NCBI RefSeq assembly: GCF_001277175.1
Contig: NZ_CP012257.1
Span: 1-64,000, forward strand
Source of the DNA: Cronobacter universalis NCTC 9529
GTDB taxonomy: Bacteria > Pseudomonadota > Gammaproteobacteria > Enterobacterales > Enterobacteriaceae
DNA length: 64,000 nt
Direction: 5' to 3'
A program made the translations under genes and the position numbers. This document shows positions 11,470 through 23,169 of the stretch, in pieces. Below the pieces are notes generated by a model. The model was given only the letters and a program-made list of their open reading frames with translations. It was not told the DNA's origin and made no database searches. Positions within the stretch are counted from its first letter, which is position 1. Every line of letters begins with the position of its first letter.

Positions 11470-11557
11470 GCGTTGCGCGCAGTGGCTTTTCGTGCAACAC
11501 GAACTATTTAGGACATCGCGCATACGAACCTCGTCCCACAACGCGAATTATTCAGGA
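11447..11557 (+). repeat. Three degenerate copies of the ERIC right end
   Basis: TCCCACAACGCGAATTATT occurs at 11447-11465 and exactly again at 11534-11552, the second followed by CAGGACA. A degenerate third copy, GTGCAACACGAACTATTTAGGACA, lies at about 11492-11514. The array looks like repeated end-fragments of the adjoining ERIC element. The rest of the gap before dgoT (11558-11719) holds only the short hairpin GCCCGGC/GCCGGGC at 11614-11629. Confidence 0.75.
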
Positions 11558-11719
11558 CAAGGTAATTCCAGCTTTTACGAAAATTATTTCGCGTATTGAT
11601 TAAATGAAAATGAGCCCGGCTCGCCGGGCAGTACACCCGAATATAAAAAACACACCCTCTGTATTTTACAGGGCATGGTGAGCGGCCTCGCTATGCCTTA
11701 ATTCTGGAGACAGAACGTT

Positions 11720-13012
11720 ATGGATATTTCTGTAACTGCTGCAAAACCGGGGCGTCGTCGTTATCTGACGCTGGCGATGATCTTTATTACCGTGGTGATT
11801 TGTTATGTCGACCGCGCCAATTTAGCCGTGGCGTCGGCGCATATTCAGGAGGAGTTTGGCATCAGCAAAGCGGAAATGGGCTACGTCTTTTCCGCCTTCG
11901 CCTGGCTCTATACGCTCTGCCAGATCCCCGGCGGCTGGTTTCTTGACCGCATGGGTTCGCGCCTGACCTACTTCATCGCGATTTTCGGCTGGTCAGTCGC
12001 GACGCTATTCCAGGGCTTCGCGACCGGGCTGCTCTCGCTCATCGGTCTGCGCGCCATCACCGGCGTGTTTGAAGCCCCCGCGTTCCCGACCAACAACCGC
12101 ATGGTGACCAGTTGGTTTCCGGAGCACGAGCGCGCCTCGGCGGTCGGGTTTTACACCTCCGGGCAGTTCGTCGGGCTCGCGTTCCTCACGCCGCTGCTCA
12201 TCTGGATCCAGGAGCTTTTAAGCTGGCACTGGGTGTTTATCGTCACCGGCGGGATCGGGATTATCTGGTCGCTCGTCTGGTTTAAGGTGTATCAACCGCC
12301 GCGGCTTACCAAAGGCATCAGCCAGGCGGAGCTCGATTACATCCGCGACGGCGGCGGCCTGGTGGACGGCGACGCGCCCGCCGCGAAGGCCGAGCGCCAG
12401 CCGCTCTCCCGCGCCGACTGGAAGCTGGTGTTCCATCGCAAACTGATTGGCGTTTATCTCGGCCAGTTTGCGGTTACCTCCACGCTCTGGTTCTTCCTGA
12501 CCTGGTTCCCGAACTATCTCACCCAGGAGAAAGGCATCACGGCGCTGAAAGCGGGCTTTATGACCACCGTGCCGTTCCTCGCCGCGTTCTTTGGCGTGCT
12601 GCTCTCCGGCTGGGTGGCGGACCGTCTGGTGCGTAAAGGCTATTCGCTTGGCGTGGCGCGCAAGCTGCCGATTATCTGCGGTCTGCTGATCTCCACCTGC
12701 ATTATGGGCGCGAATTACACCAACGATCCGACATGGATTGTCGTGCTGATGGCGCTCGCGTTCTTCGGTAACGGCTTTGCGTCGATCACCTGGTCGCTGG
12801 TCTCGTCGCTGGCCCCGATGCGCCTGATTGGGCTTACCGGCGGCATGTTTAACTTCGTCGGCGGGCTGGGCGGCATCACGGTGCCGCTGGTGATTGGTTA
12901 TCTGGCGCAGGATTACGGCTTCGGCCCGGCGCTGGTGTACATCTCGGTCGTGGCGCTTATCGGCGCGCTCTCTTACATCCTGCTGGTCGGGGAGGTGAAG
13001 CGCGTCGGCTGA
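11720..13012 (+). CDS. dgoT: D-galactonate/H+ symporter DgoT
   Basis: DgoT imports D-galactonate with protons through the inner membrane. The 430-residue protein has the exact E. coli length and the 12-helix layout of the MFS anion:cation symporter family, with [11 protein letters not shown] in helix 1 and the loop motif [13 protein letters not shown] after helix 2. It follows dgoD after 370 nt holding the ERIC repeat, so it may be expressed by read-through or from a promoter in that gap. Confidence 0.95.
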   Translation: MDISVTAAKPGRRRYLTLAMIFITVVICYVDRANLAVASAHIQEEFGISKAEMGYVFSAFAWLYTLCQIPGGWFLDRMGSRLTYFIAIFGWSVATLFQGFATGLLSLIGLRAITGVFEAPAFPTNNRMVTSWFPEHERASAVGFYTSGQFVGLAFLTPLLIWIQELLSWHWVFIVTGGIGIIWSLVWFKVYQPPRLTKGISQAELDYIRDGGGLVDGDAPAAKAERQPLSRADWKLVFHRKLIGVYLGQFAVTSTLWFFLTWFPNYLTQEKGITALKAGFMTTVPFLAAFFGVLLSGWVADRLVRKGYSLGVARKLPIICGLLISTCIMGANYTNDPTWIVVLMALAFFGNGFASITWSLVSSLAPMRLIGLTGGMFNFVGGLGGITVPLVIGYLAQDYGFGPALVYISVVALIGALSYILLVGEVKRVG

Positions 13013-13059
13013 GGCCGTCACGGAAGGCAGGGACGCCTGCGACGGAATGCGCAGATAAC

Positions 13060-13079
13060 GCGCCGCCGGTCACCGGCGC
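13060..13079 (+). terminator. GC-rich hairpin after dgoT
   Basis: GCGCCG (13060-13065) pairs with CGGCGC (13074-13079) across an 8-nt loop, flanked by further partial pairing (AACGC/GCGTT). No T run follows, so it may be a weak terminator or a processing hairpin between dgoT and the next permease. Confidence 0.4.
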
Positions 13080-13148
13080 GCGTTACGTATCAACTTATAA
13101 CAACCATAAACCTGCCGGGGTTGCCACGGCAGGAAAGAGGGTTCTGCT

Positions 13149-14468
13149 ATGCATACCGATCTGTACTCGACCACCCTGCGGCAGCTTAACGCGAAGATAA
13201 TCCCGTTTATTATTCTCTGCTACTTTGTCGCGAACCTCGATAAAACCAACATCTCCATCGCGGCGCTGCAAATGAACGCCGATCTCGGCCTGAGCGCCAG
13301 CATGTATGGCCTCGGCGTCGGGATGTTCTACATCTCCTACATCATTTTTGAAATCCCGAGCAACGTCATCATGACGAAGGTCGGCGCCCGCGTCTGGATC
13401 GCCCGCATCATGATCACCTGGGGCATCGTCAGCGCCGGGATGTCGCTGGTACAGACGCCAACGCAGCTCTACGTCATGCGCTTTTTGCTCGGCATGGCGG
13501 AGGCAGGCTTTACGCCGGGCATTATCTATTACATCTCCTGCTGGTTCCCGAAGAGCAACCGCGCGCGGGCGATGTCGTTCTTTTACATGGGCTCGGTGAT
13601 GGCGTCGATTATCGGCCTGCCGATCTCCGGCTCTATTCTGAACATGCACGGCCTCGCGGATATCGCAGGCTGGCGCTGGCTGTTCGCTATTGAGGGCATT
13701 CCGGCGATAGTGCTCGGCGTTATGGTGCTGTGGCGACTGCCGCAGACGCCGGATCACGCCCCGTGGCTGTCGGCGGAACAAAAAGGCTGGCTGAAAGCGC
13801 AGCTGGCGCGCGACAACGCGGGTGTGGAAGTCGGTAATAACCACAGCTGGCTGAGCGCGCTGAAAAACAAAACCGTGCTGCTGCTGAGCCTGGTCTGGTT
13901 CCTCCAGGCGTTTGGCTCTATCGGCATCACGCTGTTTCTGCCGCTCATCATCAAAAGCATGGCGAGCGATCAGAGCAACATCGTGGTGAGTCTGCTCTCC
14001 GCCGTGCCGTTTATCGCCGCCTGCCTGTTTATGTATCTCAACGGCCGCCACTCCGACACCACGCATGAGCGCTCCTGGCATCTTGGCCTGCCGCTGATCC
14101 TCTCCGGCGTGTCGCTGGCCATCGCTATCTGGTCCAGCAACCTGCTGGTGGCTTACGGGCTGCTGGTGCTGACGGTCGGCTTTAACTTCGCCCTCACGCC
14201 GATCTTCTGGGCGGTCACGACCGAAAAACTGGCGGGTGTGGCCGCTGCCGCCTCTATCGCGTTTATTAATACCGTGGCGAATTTCGTCGGGCTCGGTCTG
14301 CCGCCGGTGCTCGGCAAAATCAAAGACGCGACGGATAGCTACCACTACGGGCTGCTGATTGTGGCCGTGGCGCTGATCCTGGGCGGCATTATTGGCGTGC
14401 TGGTCTCGCGCCCGGCGCGCCTCGGCGTAGCTGGACCGTCCGCCTCACTTAAACAGGAGTCCCGATGA
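13149..14468 (+). CDS. MFS transporter, anion:cation symporter type, substrate unknown
   Basis: The 439-residue membrane protein has about 12 predicted helices and the layout of the ACS family, which carries sugar acids, tartrate, phthalate and similar anions. CYFVANLDKTNISIAAL in helix 1 and GMFYISYIIFEIPSNV after it are typical. It is preceded by GGAAAGAGG. Its stop overlaps the start of a 2-hydroxyacid dehydrogenase by 4 nt, so the pair probably imports and oxidises or reduces one hydroxy acid. E. coli K-12 carries cbr genes at this place, so the pair is a lineage-specific cassette. Confidence 0.85.
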   Translation: MHTDLYSTTLRQLNAKIIPFIILCYFVANLDKTNISIAALQMNADLGLSASMYGLGVGMFYISYIIFEIPSNVIMTKVGARVWIARIMITWGIVSAGMSLVQTPTQLYVMRFLLGMAEAGFTPGIIYYISCWFPKSNRARAMSFFYMGSVMASIIGLPISGSILNMHGLADIAGWRWLFAIEGIPAIVLGVMVLWRLPQTPDHAPWLSAEQKGWLKAQLARDNAGVEVGNNHSWLSALKNKTVLLLSLVWFLQAFGSIGITLFLPLIIKSMASDQSNIVVSLLSAVPFIAACLFMYLNGRHSDTTHERSWHLGLPLILSGVSLAIAIWSSNLLVAYGLLVLTVGFNFALTPIFWAVTTEKLAGVAAAASIAFINTVANFVGLGLPPVLGKIKDATDSYHYGLLIVAVALILGGIIGVLVSRPARLGVAGPSASLKQESR

Positions 14469-15397
14469 AAACGATTGTGCTGAAACACGCGTATCTGCCG
14501 GATGCGCTCACGGCGGAACTGCGCGAGCGCTACGATCTGCGTGAATTTTCGCAGATGTCTGACGCTGACTTCGTGGCGATTGCTGGCGACATCGCGGCGC
14601 TGGTCACCAACGGCGAAGCTGTGGTCACTGGTGAATTTATCGCCCGGCTACCGGCGCTTTCGCTCATTGCGGTTTTCGGCGTCGGTTATGACGGCGTGGA
14701 CGTGGCGGCGGCGCTCGAGCGCGGCATCGCCGTCACCCATACGCCGGGCGTGCTGACGGATGACGTGGCCGATCTCGCCATCGGCCTGATGCTTGCCACG
14801 TCGCGCCGTATCGTCGCCGCGCAGAAGTTTATCGAGCAGGGCGGCTGGCAACAGGGCGGCTTTACGTGGACGCGAAAAGTCTCCGGCGCGCGGCTTGGCA
14901 TTTTCGGCATGGGGCGCATCGGGCAGGCCATTGCCCGCCGCGCGCAGGCGTTTGATATGACTATCTCTTATACCGGCCGCCAGCCGCACAGCGCGCTGCC
15001 GTACCGCTTTGTGCCAGGTTTAGCGCAGCTGGCGCAGGAGAGCGATTTCCTGATGCTCTGCGCGCCAGGCGGCGATGCCACGCGCGGCGTGGTCAATGCC
15101 GCCGTGCTGGAGGCGCTCGGCCCACAAGGGATTCTGATTAACATCGCGCGCGGCAGCGTGGTGGATGAAGCGGCGCTGATTGCGGCGCTGGAGAGCGGCG
15201 CGATTGCCGGCGCCGGGCTGGATGTTTTTACGGATGAGCCGAACGTGCCCGCATCGCTTCAGCAGCGCGACAATGTCGTTATCACGCCGCATATGGCGAG
15301 CGCCACACGGGAGACGCGGCGCGAAATGTCGCGGCTGGTGCTGGAGAACGTCAACGCCTGGTGCGCGGGCGAGCCGCTGATTACGCCGGTTCCCTGA
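14465..15397 (+). CDS. D-isomer-specific 2-hydroxyacid dehydrogenase
   Basis: A cytoplasmic NAD(P)-dependent oxidoreductase interconverting a 2-hydroxyacid and a 2-oxoacid. The 310-residue product has the family length. The Rossmann motif is LGIFGMGRIGQAIARRA (about residues 144-160). The catalytic Arg is in NIARGSVVDE, the Glu in FTDEPNVP and the His in TPHMASAT. It resembles glyoxylate/hydroxypyruvate reductases (GhrB type), but the true substrate cannot be read from sequence. It is co-translated with the MFS permease (ATGA overlap) and followed by a terminator. Confidence 0.9.
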   Translation: MKTIVLKHAYLPDALTAELRERYDLREFSQMSDADFVAIAGDIAALVTNGEAVVTGEFIARLPALSLIAVFGVGYDGVDVAAALERGIAVTHTPGVLTDDVADLAIGLMLATSRRIVAAQKFIEQGGWQQGGFTWTRKVSGARLGIFGMGRIGQAIARRAQAFDMTISYTGRQPHSALPYRFVPGLAQLAQESDFLMLCAPGGDATRGVVNAAVLEALGPQGILINIARGSVVDEAALIAALESGAIAGAGLDVFTDEPNVPASLQQRDNVVITPHMASATRETRREMSRLVLENVNAWCAGEPLITPVP

Positions 15398-15421
15398 TAG
15401 GCTTTTTCCGCGGAATCTTTT

Positions 15422-15453
15422 ACCCTGAGGCCCTCTTTGGCTTCAGGGTTTTC
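15422..15453 (+). terminator. Intrinsic terminator after the dehydrogenase gene
   Basis: ACCCTGAGGCC pairs with GGCTTCAGGGT (one G-T wobble) across a short loop and is followed by TTTTCT. It ends the permease-dehydrogenase unit and sits only 6 nt before the yidR start. Confidence 0.8.
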
Positions 15454-15458
15454 TCTTG

Positions 15459-16721
15459 ATGAAACAGCTCACCTTCGCCCCGCGTCACCATCAGCTCACC
15501 AATATTAACGTCTGGACGCCCGACAGCCAGTGGCTGGCGTTTGACGTGCGGCCATCCGGCGCGTCGTTTACCGGCAAAACCATTGAGCGCGTCAATGTCG
15601 GGACGGGGGAGGTAGAGGTTATCTACCGCGCGCCCGACGGCGCGCACGTCGGCGTGGTGACGGTGAGCCCCGTGGCGGAGCAGTATGTTTTCATTCACGG
15701 CCCGGAGAACCCGGACGACACCTGGCGCTACGATTTTCATCACCGCCGCGGCGTGGTAGTGGAAAACGGCGCGGCAGAGAATCTCGACGCGATGGATATC
15801 ACGCCGCCGTTTACGCCCGGCGCGCTGCGCGGCGGCAGCCATGTGCATGTGTTCAGCCCGGACGGCGCCTGGCTGAGCTTTACCTATAACGACCACGTCC
15901 TGCATGAGCGCGATCCGGCGCTTGATTTGCGCAACGTCGGCGTGGCGCTGCCGTTCGGCCCGGTCACGCCGCCGTGCGCGCACCCGCGCGAATACGCGGG
16001 CAGCCGCTGGTGCGCGCTGGTAAGCCGCACCACGCCCGCGCCGCGCCCCGGCAGCGATGAGATCAACCGCGCGTATGAAGAGGGCTGGGTTGGGCTTAAC
16101 GGTTATCAGAAAGCCGACGGCACGCGGCAGCGCCGCGCGCTGGCGTTTATCGGCGATACGCTGACGCACGCAGGCGTGAAAGCGCCGGAGCTGTTTATCG
16201 TGGATTTACCGCAAGAGGAAGCCGCGTGGAAAACGCCTGGCGACGCGCCGCTTGAAGGCGCGCCGGACGCCATGCCCGCGCCGCCTGCGGGCGTTATGCA
16301 GCGCCGCCTCACGTTCACGCACGATCGCCGCTATCCGGGGCTTGCCGCCACGCCGCGCCACTGGGTGCGCAGCAACCCGCAGGGCACGGAAATCGCCTTT
16401 TTGATGAACGATGATAACGGCGTGGCGCAACTGTGGCTCATTGCGCCTGCGGGCGGCGAACCGCGTCAGGTGACGCAGGGCGCTCAGGGCGTGGCGTCGG
16501 CGTTTAGCTGGCATCCGTCGGGCGAGGCTATCGGGTTTATGCAGGACAACCGGATTGTATTGTGTGATGTCCATACAGGCGAGATAACGCCGCTCACGCC
16601 GCCGCAGACGGCGGCGATTTCAGCCGATGCCGTAGTAATATCGCCGGATGGAAAACGCATCGCCTGGATGCAGGAGACAGACGGTTTCCGCCAGATCTGG
16701 ATGACGGAAACCGGAAGATAA
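15459..16721 (+). CDS. yidR: YidR, beta-propeller-like protein of unknown function (DUF3748)
   Basis: A 420-residue protein matching E. coli YidR in length and position beside yidQ and ibpA. It has repeated blade-like segments such as SPDGAWLSFTYND, and SPDGKRIAWMQE near the end, the TolB/WD-like pattern seen in periplasmic or cytoplasmic propellers. No signal peptide is seen, so a cytoplasmic place is likely. The ATG at 15459 is preferred to the TTG just before it. Function is unknown. It converges with yidQ with no spacing. Confidence 0.9.
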   Translation: MKQLTFAPRHHQLTNINVWTPDSQWLAFDVRPSGASFTGKTIERVNVGTGEVEVIYRAPDGAHVGVVTVSPVAEQYVFIHGPENPDDTWRYDFHHRRGVVVENGAAENLDAMDITPPFTPGALRGGSHVHVFSPDGAWLSFTYNDHVLHERDPALDLRNVGVALPFGPVTPPCAHPREYAGSRWCALVSRTTPAPRPGSDEINRAYEEGWVGLNGYQKADGTRQRRALAFIGDTLTHAGVKAPELFIVDLPQEEAAWKTPGDAPLEGAPDAMPAPPAGVMQRRLTFTHDRRYPGLAATPRHWVRSNPQGTEIAFLMNDDNGVAQLWLIAPAGGEPRQVTQGAQGVASAFSWHPSGEAIGFMQDNRIVLCDVHTGEITPLTPPQTAAISADAVVISPDGKRIAWMQETDGFRQIWMTETGR

Positions 16722-17042
16722 TCAGGGCGCGGGAGGGATCACGGCGTTAATGGCGAAGGACTTCTTTTCGCTCTCTTCCACCCGCGATTTCACCGATTTA
16801 TCGGTACGGAAGGCGTCCCACGGGATAAGCAGCGTATCCGCTATCGCCGTAAAGGGGAGATCGAGCGCCACCAGCGGCTTCAGCCCCCAGCTGGTATCGT
16901 CATCGGCGAGCATCGTCGCGCTGGCGCGCGTGCCGGGATAGTACCCCTGCTCGCCGCCGCCGGTGTGCGACATGACGCTGGAACAGCCGCCGAGCAGCAA
17001 AACGCTACCGCAAAAAATCATTTTCCCGAGAGTATTTTTCAT
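16722..17042 (-). CDS. yidQ: YceK/YidQ-family outer-membrane lipoprotein
   Basis: A 106-residue lipoprotein: signal peptide MKNTLGKMIFCGSVLLLGGC with the lipobox LLGGC, then CSSVMSHTGGGEQGYYPGTR as in E. coli YidQ, and a conserved end NAVIPPAP. I prefer the ATG at 17042, since AGAAG lies 7 nt before it; the ATG two codons upstream is the alternative. Function is unknown. It faces away from ibpA and ends flush against yidR. Confidence 0.9.
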   Translation of the reverse strand: MKNTLGKMIFCGSVLLLGGCSSVMSHTGGGEQGYYPGTRASATMLADDDTSWGLKPLVALDLPFTAIADTLLIPWDAFRTDKSVKSRVEESEKKSFAINAVIPPAP

Positions 17043-17223
17043 TTTCATTCTTCTGTTTTGTCGTCGCATCGCAGGCGTCAGTCATGAGATATAACGCCCC
17101 TGAATCAGAATGAATAGCGCGCCTTTGCCGTCCTGTGGCAGCGCTCGCAGTTTAGCATTAGATGCTGTTATCTCCAGTCTACGCAAAGAAATGTAAATCG
17201 ACAAAAAAAGGCCGGATTCGGCC

Positions 17224-17251
17224 CTTGAAAAGCGTCGGGCCGCACCCATTT
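17224..17251 (+). promoter_or_regulatory. Sigma-32 heat-shock promoter of ibpAB
   Basis: CTTGAAA (17224-17230) and CCCATTT (17245-17251) are separated by 14 bp and match the sigma-32 consensus (CTTGAAA, 11-16 bp, CCCATnT). A start near 17258 would give a leader of about 95 nt carrying the RNA thermometer. Confidence 0.88.
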
Positions 17252-17257
17252 TTGGAT

Positions 17258-17352
17258 CGTGGTCGCAGGGAGGATGCCGAACGGGCCTTCCGCCACAGCC
17301 GCCTGTCCTTTGAGGAGGGCGATGTTAAACCTCGCTGATTTCAGGAGTATGT
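17258..17352 (+). promoter_or_regulatory. ROSE-like RNA thermometer in the ibpA leader
   Basis: The leader is GC-rich and ends CCTCGCTGATTTCAGGAG before the ATG. TCGCT (ROSE core UYGCU) lies just upstream and can pair with the AGGAG ribosome binding site with the bulged geometry of ROSE elements, which melt at heat-shock temperature. E. coli ibpA has such a thermometer; the exact fold here is inferred by eye. No other gene lies in 17070-17352. Confidence 0.7.
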
Positions 17353-17769
17353 ATGCGTAACTTCGATTTATCCCCGCTGTATCGTTCCGCCATCGGTTTT
17401 GACCGTCTTTTCAATCTGCTTGAGAACAACCAGAGCCAGAGCAACGGCGGCTACCCTCCGTACAACGTCGAGCTGGTAGACGAAAACCACTACCGTATCG
17501 CCATTGCCGTGGCAGGCTTTGCAGAAAGCGAGCTGGAAATTACCGCCCAGGACAATCTGCTGGTGGTGAAAGGCTCCCACGCGCCGGATCAGAAAGAGCG
17601 TACCTACCTGTATCAGGGGATCGCCGAGCGCAACTTCGAGCGCAAATTCCAGCTGGCCGAAAATATCTTCGTGCGTGGCGCAAATCTGGTGAACGGCCTG
17701 CTCTACATCGAGCTTGAGCGCGTGATCCCGGAAGCCAAAAAACCGCGCCGTATCGAAATCGGTAACTAA
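17353..17769 (+). CDS. ibpA: Small heat-shock chaperone IbpA
   Basis: IbpA binds unfolding proteins in inclusion bodies and hands them to ClpB/DnaK. The 138-residue product is almost the E. coli sequence: it starts [19 protein letters not shown], has the alpha-crystallin domain (about 30-125, with [12 protein letters not shown] and LLYIELER) and the C-terminal I-x-I anchor (IEI). Expression follows from the sigma-32 promoter and thermometer upstream. ibpB follows after 111 nt. Confidence 0.98.
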   Translation: MRNFDLSPLYRSAIGFDRLFNLLENNQSQSNGGYPPYNVELVDENHYRIAIAVAGFAESELEITAQDNLLVVKGSHAPDQKERTYLYQGIAERNFERKFQLAENIFVRGANLVNGLLYIELERVIPEAKKPRRIEIGN

Positions 17770-17880
17770 TTTCGCCGGGTCGCCGCGGCGGCCCACCTTT
17801 GTCGTTCCGTGCTCGCCAGACGGGAGCACAGCCAGTTAACGCACTGGCGTTTTCACTCGCTTCAAAGAAGGAGAGATACT

Positions 17881-18366
17881 ATGCGTAACTATGATTTATC
17901 CCCGTTTTTCCGTCAGTGGATCGGTTTTGACAAACTGGCCAACGCGCTGATGAACACCGCTGAAAGCCAGAGCTTCCCGCCCTATAACATCGAAAAAAGC
18001 GACGACAACCACTATCGCATTACCCTTGCGTTAGCCGGTTTCCGTCAGGAAGATCTGGAGATTGAGCTGGAAAATACCGTACTGCGCGTGAAAGGCTCGC
18101 CGGTAAAACCGGAAAACGAACCGAAATGGCTCCATCAGGGTCTGGTTATTCAGCCCTTCAGCCTGAGCTTTACGCTGGCTGAACATATGGAAGTCTCCGG
18201 CGCGACCTTCACCAACGGGCTGCTGCACATCGATCTGGTGCGCAATATTCCTGAAGCGCTGGCCCCGCAGCGTATCGCCATCGGTCAGCCGCGCGCCCAG
18301 GATGACGAGCGCGTCATTGAAGGCGAACGCCCGGCGCTGAGCCATAGTGAAACCGAAAACCAGTAA
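17881..18366 (+). CDS. ibpB: Small heat-shock chaperone IbpB with extended C-terminus
   Basis: The partner of IbpA, forming mixed sHsp assemblies. The ATG at 17881 follows AAGGAGAG and gives [19 protein letters not shown]. The alpha-crystallin domain (about 30-125) and the I-x-I anchor (IAI) are present. The product has 161 residues against about 142 in E. coli; the extra roughly 20 residues after the anchor are acidic and polar ([14 protein letters not shown]). CTCGCTTC upstream of the ribosome binding site could act as a second ROSE-like switch. Confidence 0.96.
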   Translation: MRNYDLSPFFRQWIGFDKLANALMNTAESQSFPPYNIEKSDDNHYRITLALAGFRQEDLEIELENTVLRVKGSPVKPENEPKWLHQGLVIQPFSLSFTLAEHMEVSGATFTNGLLHIDLVRNIPEALAPQRIAIGQPRAQDDERVIEGERPALSHSETENQ

Positions 18367-18378
18367 CGGCATCGTATG

Positions 18379-18408
18379 AAAAGGCCCCCGTAGCGGGGCC
18401 TTTTTTTA
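18379..18408. terminator. Terminator between ibpB and yidP (probably bidirectional)
   Basis: AAAAGGCCCC and GGGGCCTTTTTTT flank a short loop, giving a strong GC stem with A and T runs on either side. It serves ibpB on the plus strand and probably the convergent yidP on the minus strand. Confidence 0.9.
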
Positions 18409-18426
18409 TGCGTGTCCGTCCGGTCA

Positions 18427-19143
18427 TCATAATACCGGCGGGCGAACGCGATGCAGGTGGTAATCTACCTGATAGTCGCTGGTATTGCGAAACATCACCG
18501 AGTAATTGAGAAATTCGCCGCTGTCGCTGTAAGAGAGCGACGTAATGCGCAGCAGCGGCGTCTGCTCCTGCACATTCATCATCGCCGCCAGCTGTTTATC
18601 CGCCAGCACCGGCGTCAGGCTTTCATAGTTGCCGCTGATGGTAATGCCGCACTCCTTCTCGATGTAATCAAACTTCGATCCCTCCAGATGCGCCAGCGAC
18701 AGCGTGCGGAACAGCTTCACCGGCATATAGCTGTCTTCCAGCATCAGCGGTTTTCCCTCGACATAACGCACCCGTCGCGAAAAGTAGATGCGCTCGTTTA
18801 TCTGGATGCGCAACTGGCTGGCGATGGCGGGCGGGGCAGGCATCACTTCAAACTGCAACACCTTGCTGTACACGTCTTTCCCTTGCTGACGCAGCACCTC
18901 AGCAAGCCCCGTCAGATTCGTGGTTTCGTGGTGCACGTCTTTACGCGCCACATAGGTGCCGCTGCCGTGGCGACGCACCACCAGCCCCCAGCCCACCAGC
19001 AAATCGACCGCTTTGCGAATGGTCATTCGCGCCACGCCGAACTCCTGCGCCAGCGCTTTCTCGCCGGGTAACGGGCTGCCGATGTGGTAATCCGATGAAT
19101 TCAGGCGCAGACGCAGCCTTTCGGCAATGGATTTGTAGATCAC
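18427..19143 (-). CDS. yidP: GntR/UTRA-family regulator YidP
   Basis: A 238-residue regulator, equal in length to E. coli YidP. The N-terminal winged helix-turn-helix (about 1-70, PGEKALAQEFGVARMTIRKA) is followed by a UTRA ligand domain (about 90-235). It is divergent from the alpha-glucoside PTS operon, so it most likely controls that operon in response to a phosphorylated glucoside; this is inferred from position. Possible operators in the 220-bp divergent gap are listed separately. Confidence 0.92.
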   Translation of the reverse strand: MIYKSIAERLRLRLNSSDYHIGSPLPGEKALAQEFGVARMTIRKAVDLLVGWGLVVRRHGSGTYVARKDVHHETTNLTGLAEVLRQQGKDVYSKVLQFEVMPAPPAIASQLRIQINERIYFSRRVRYVEGKPLMLEDSYMPVKLFRTLSLAHLEGSKFDYIEKECGITISGNYESLTPVLADKQLAAMMNVQEQTPLLRITSLSYSDSGEFLNYSVMFRNTSDYQVDYHLHRVRPPVL

Positions 19144-19145
19144 CC

Positions 19146-19259
19146 GTAGACCTCTTTACGCCTGTCAGTGGGGAGATAGCCCCTGAAGATGTCCAGATTT
19201 AAGAGGAAAAGTAGACCTGAATGAGCAAATTAAAACCATGAATGCGATCACGGATCGCA
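19146..19259. promoter_or_regulatory. Candidate operators in the yidP-glv divergent region
   Basis: GTAGACCT occurs twice as a direct repeat (19146-19153 and 19211-19218), and a perfect palindrome TGCGATC-ACG-GATCGCA lies at 19243-19259, about 105 bp before the PTS gene. Any of these could be the YidP site. The evidence is symmetry and position only. Confidence 0.35.
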
Positions 19260-19364
19260 GCGGCGCGCCATGTTCGCGCCGCGGTTAGTTTTTATGCTCG
19301 CTTCAGGCCACAAGAAAATGATTAAGGCCTCAAACCCTACAGGTTGTTACATGAGGATTTAAAA

Positions 19365-22300
<2,936 letters not shown>

Positions 22301-22319
22301 CGTTACGCCCCGCCTTACC

Positions 22320-22344
22320 GACCGGCATCGTCACGGTGCCGGTC
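22320..22344 (+). terminator. Hairpin after glvA
   Basis: GACCGGCA (22320-22327) and TGCCGGTC (22337-22344) form a perfect 8-bp stem with a 9-nt loop, 20 nt after the glvA stop. No T run follows, so termination strength is uncertain. Confidence 0.45.
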
Positions 22345-22417
22345 GCGCCGCTTCTGCTCCTCTGCGACGCCCGTTTTACGTTATGCTGAGCATGCACAGG
22401 TAAAACAGGGAGCCGTC

Positions 22418-22765
22418 ATGAAAATTTCCCGTCTCGGCGAGGCGCCGGACTATCGCTTTTCGCTGGCCAATGAACGCACGTTTCTGGCGTGGGTGCGCAC
22501 CGCGCTGGGGTTTCTGGCGGCGGGGGTCGGGCTGGATCAGCTGGCGCCGGATTTCGCCACGCCGGTAGTGCGCGAGGCGGTGTCGCTGCTGCTCTGCTTT
22601 TTCGCGGGGGCGCTCGCCATTTACGGCTACCTGCGCTGGTTGCGCAACGAAAAGGCGATGCGCCTGAAAGCGGCGCTGCCCTATACCCGTATGCTGGCGT
22701 TTATCAGCGGCGTGCTGGTCGTGGTGGCGCTGGCGGTGATGCTGGTGGTGTTTTATGCCGGGTAA
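22418..22765 (+). CDS. yidH: YidH, DUF202 inner-membrane protein
   Basis: A 115-residue membrane protein equal in length to E. coli YidH. It has the DUF202 signature near the N-terminus (FSLANERTFLAWVRTALGFL) and three hydrophobic segments (about 25-42, 55-72 and 90-112). Function is unknown. It overlaps the next DUF202 gene by 11 nt, so the two are probably co-translated and may form a hetero-oligomer. Confidence 0.93.
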   Translation: MKISRLGEAPDYRFSLANERTFLAWVRTALGFLAAGVGLDQLAPDFATPVVREAVSLLLCFFAGALAIYGYLRWLRNEKAMRLKAALPYTRMLAFISGVLVVVALAVMLVVFYAG

Positions 22766-23096
22766 TCCGCGCGATCCGGGGCTGCAACCGGAGCGCACGT
22801 CGCTTGCGTGGGTGCGCACGCTGCTCGGCTACGGCGCGCTGCTGGCGCTGGCGCTGCGCCATACGTGGAATAACGCGGGTCTGCTTATCTGGCTGGCGCT
22901 GGGGTGTCTTACGGGTATTGCCGGGCTGATTTATGTCTATGCCCGCCAGCGTCACCTGACCGCGCTGGCGCGCGAGGATTTTTCCGCGCCCGGCCAGGTG
23001 CGGGCGAAACTGGCGATTGCGCTGGCGGTCTGCGCGCTGGCGCTGCTCTTTGTGGTGACGCATATTCATGCGCTGATGCAGTTGCTTGCCGAATAG
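22755..23096 (+). CDS. yidG: YidG, DUF202 inner-membrane protein
   Basis: A 113-residue protein with the same signature as YidH (LQPERTSLAWVRTLLGYGAL) and three hydrophobic segments. E. coli YidG is slightly longer (about 120). It starts within the end of yidH. Together the genes look like an ancient duplication kept as a pair. Function is unknown. Confidence 0.92.
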   Translation: MPGNPRDPGLQPERTSLAWVRTLLGYGALLALALRHTWNNAGLLIWLALGCLTGIAGLIYVYARQRHLTALAREDFSAPGQVRAKLAIALAVCALALLFVVTHIHALMQLLAE

Positions 23097-23169
23097 CACA
23101 TCCGCGGACTACCCGGCCTGCGCGGATCCGTGCTACATATTTCTGATTCCTTTTCCCGATACGGTCGCC

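Noticed and set aside
11243..11599. 118-codon frame across the ERIC element after dgoD
   Set aside because: It starts inside dgoD in another frame and is mostly made of repeat DNA.
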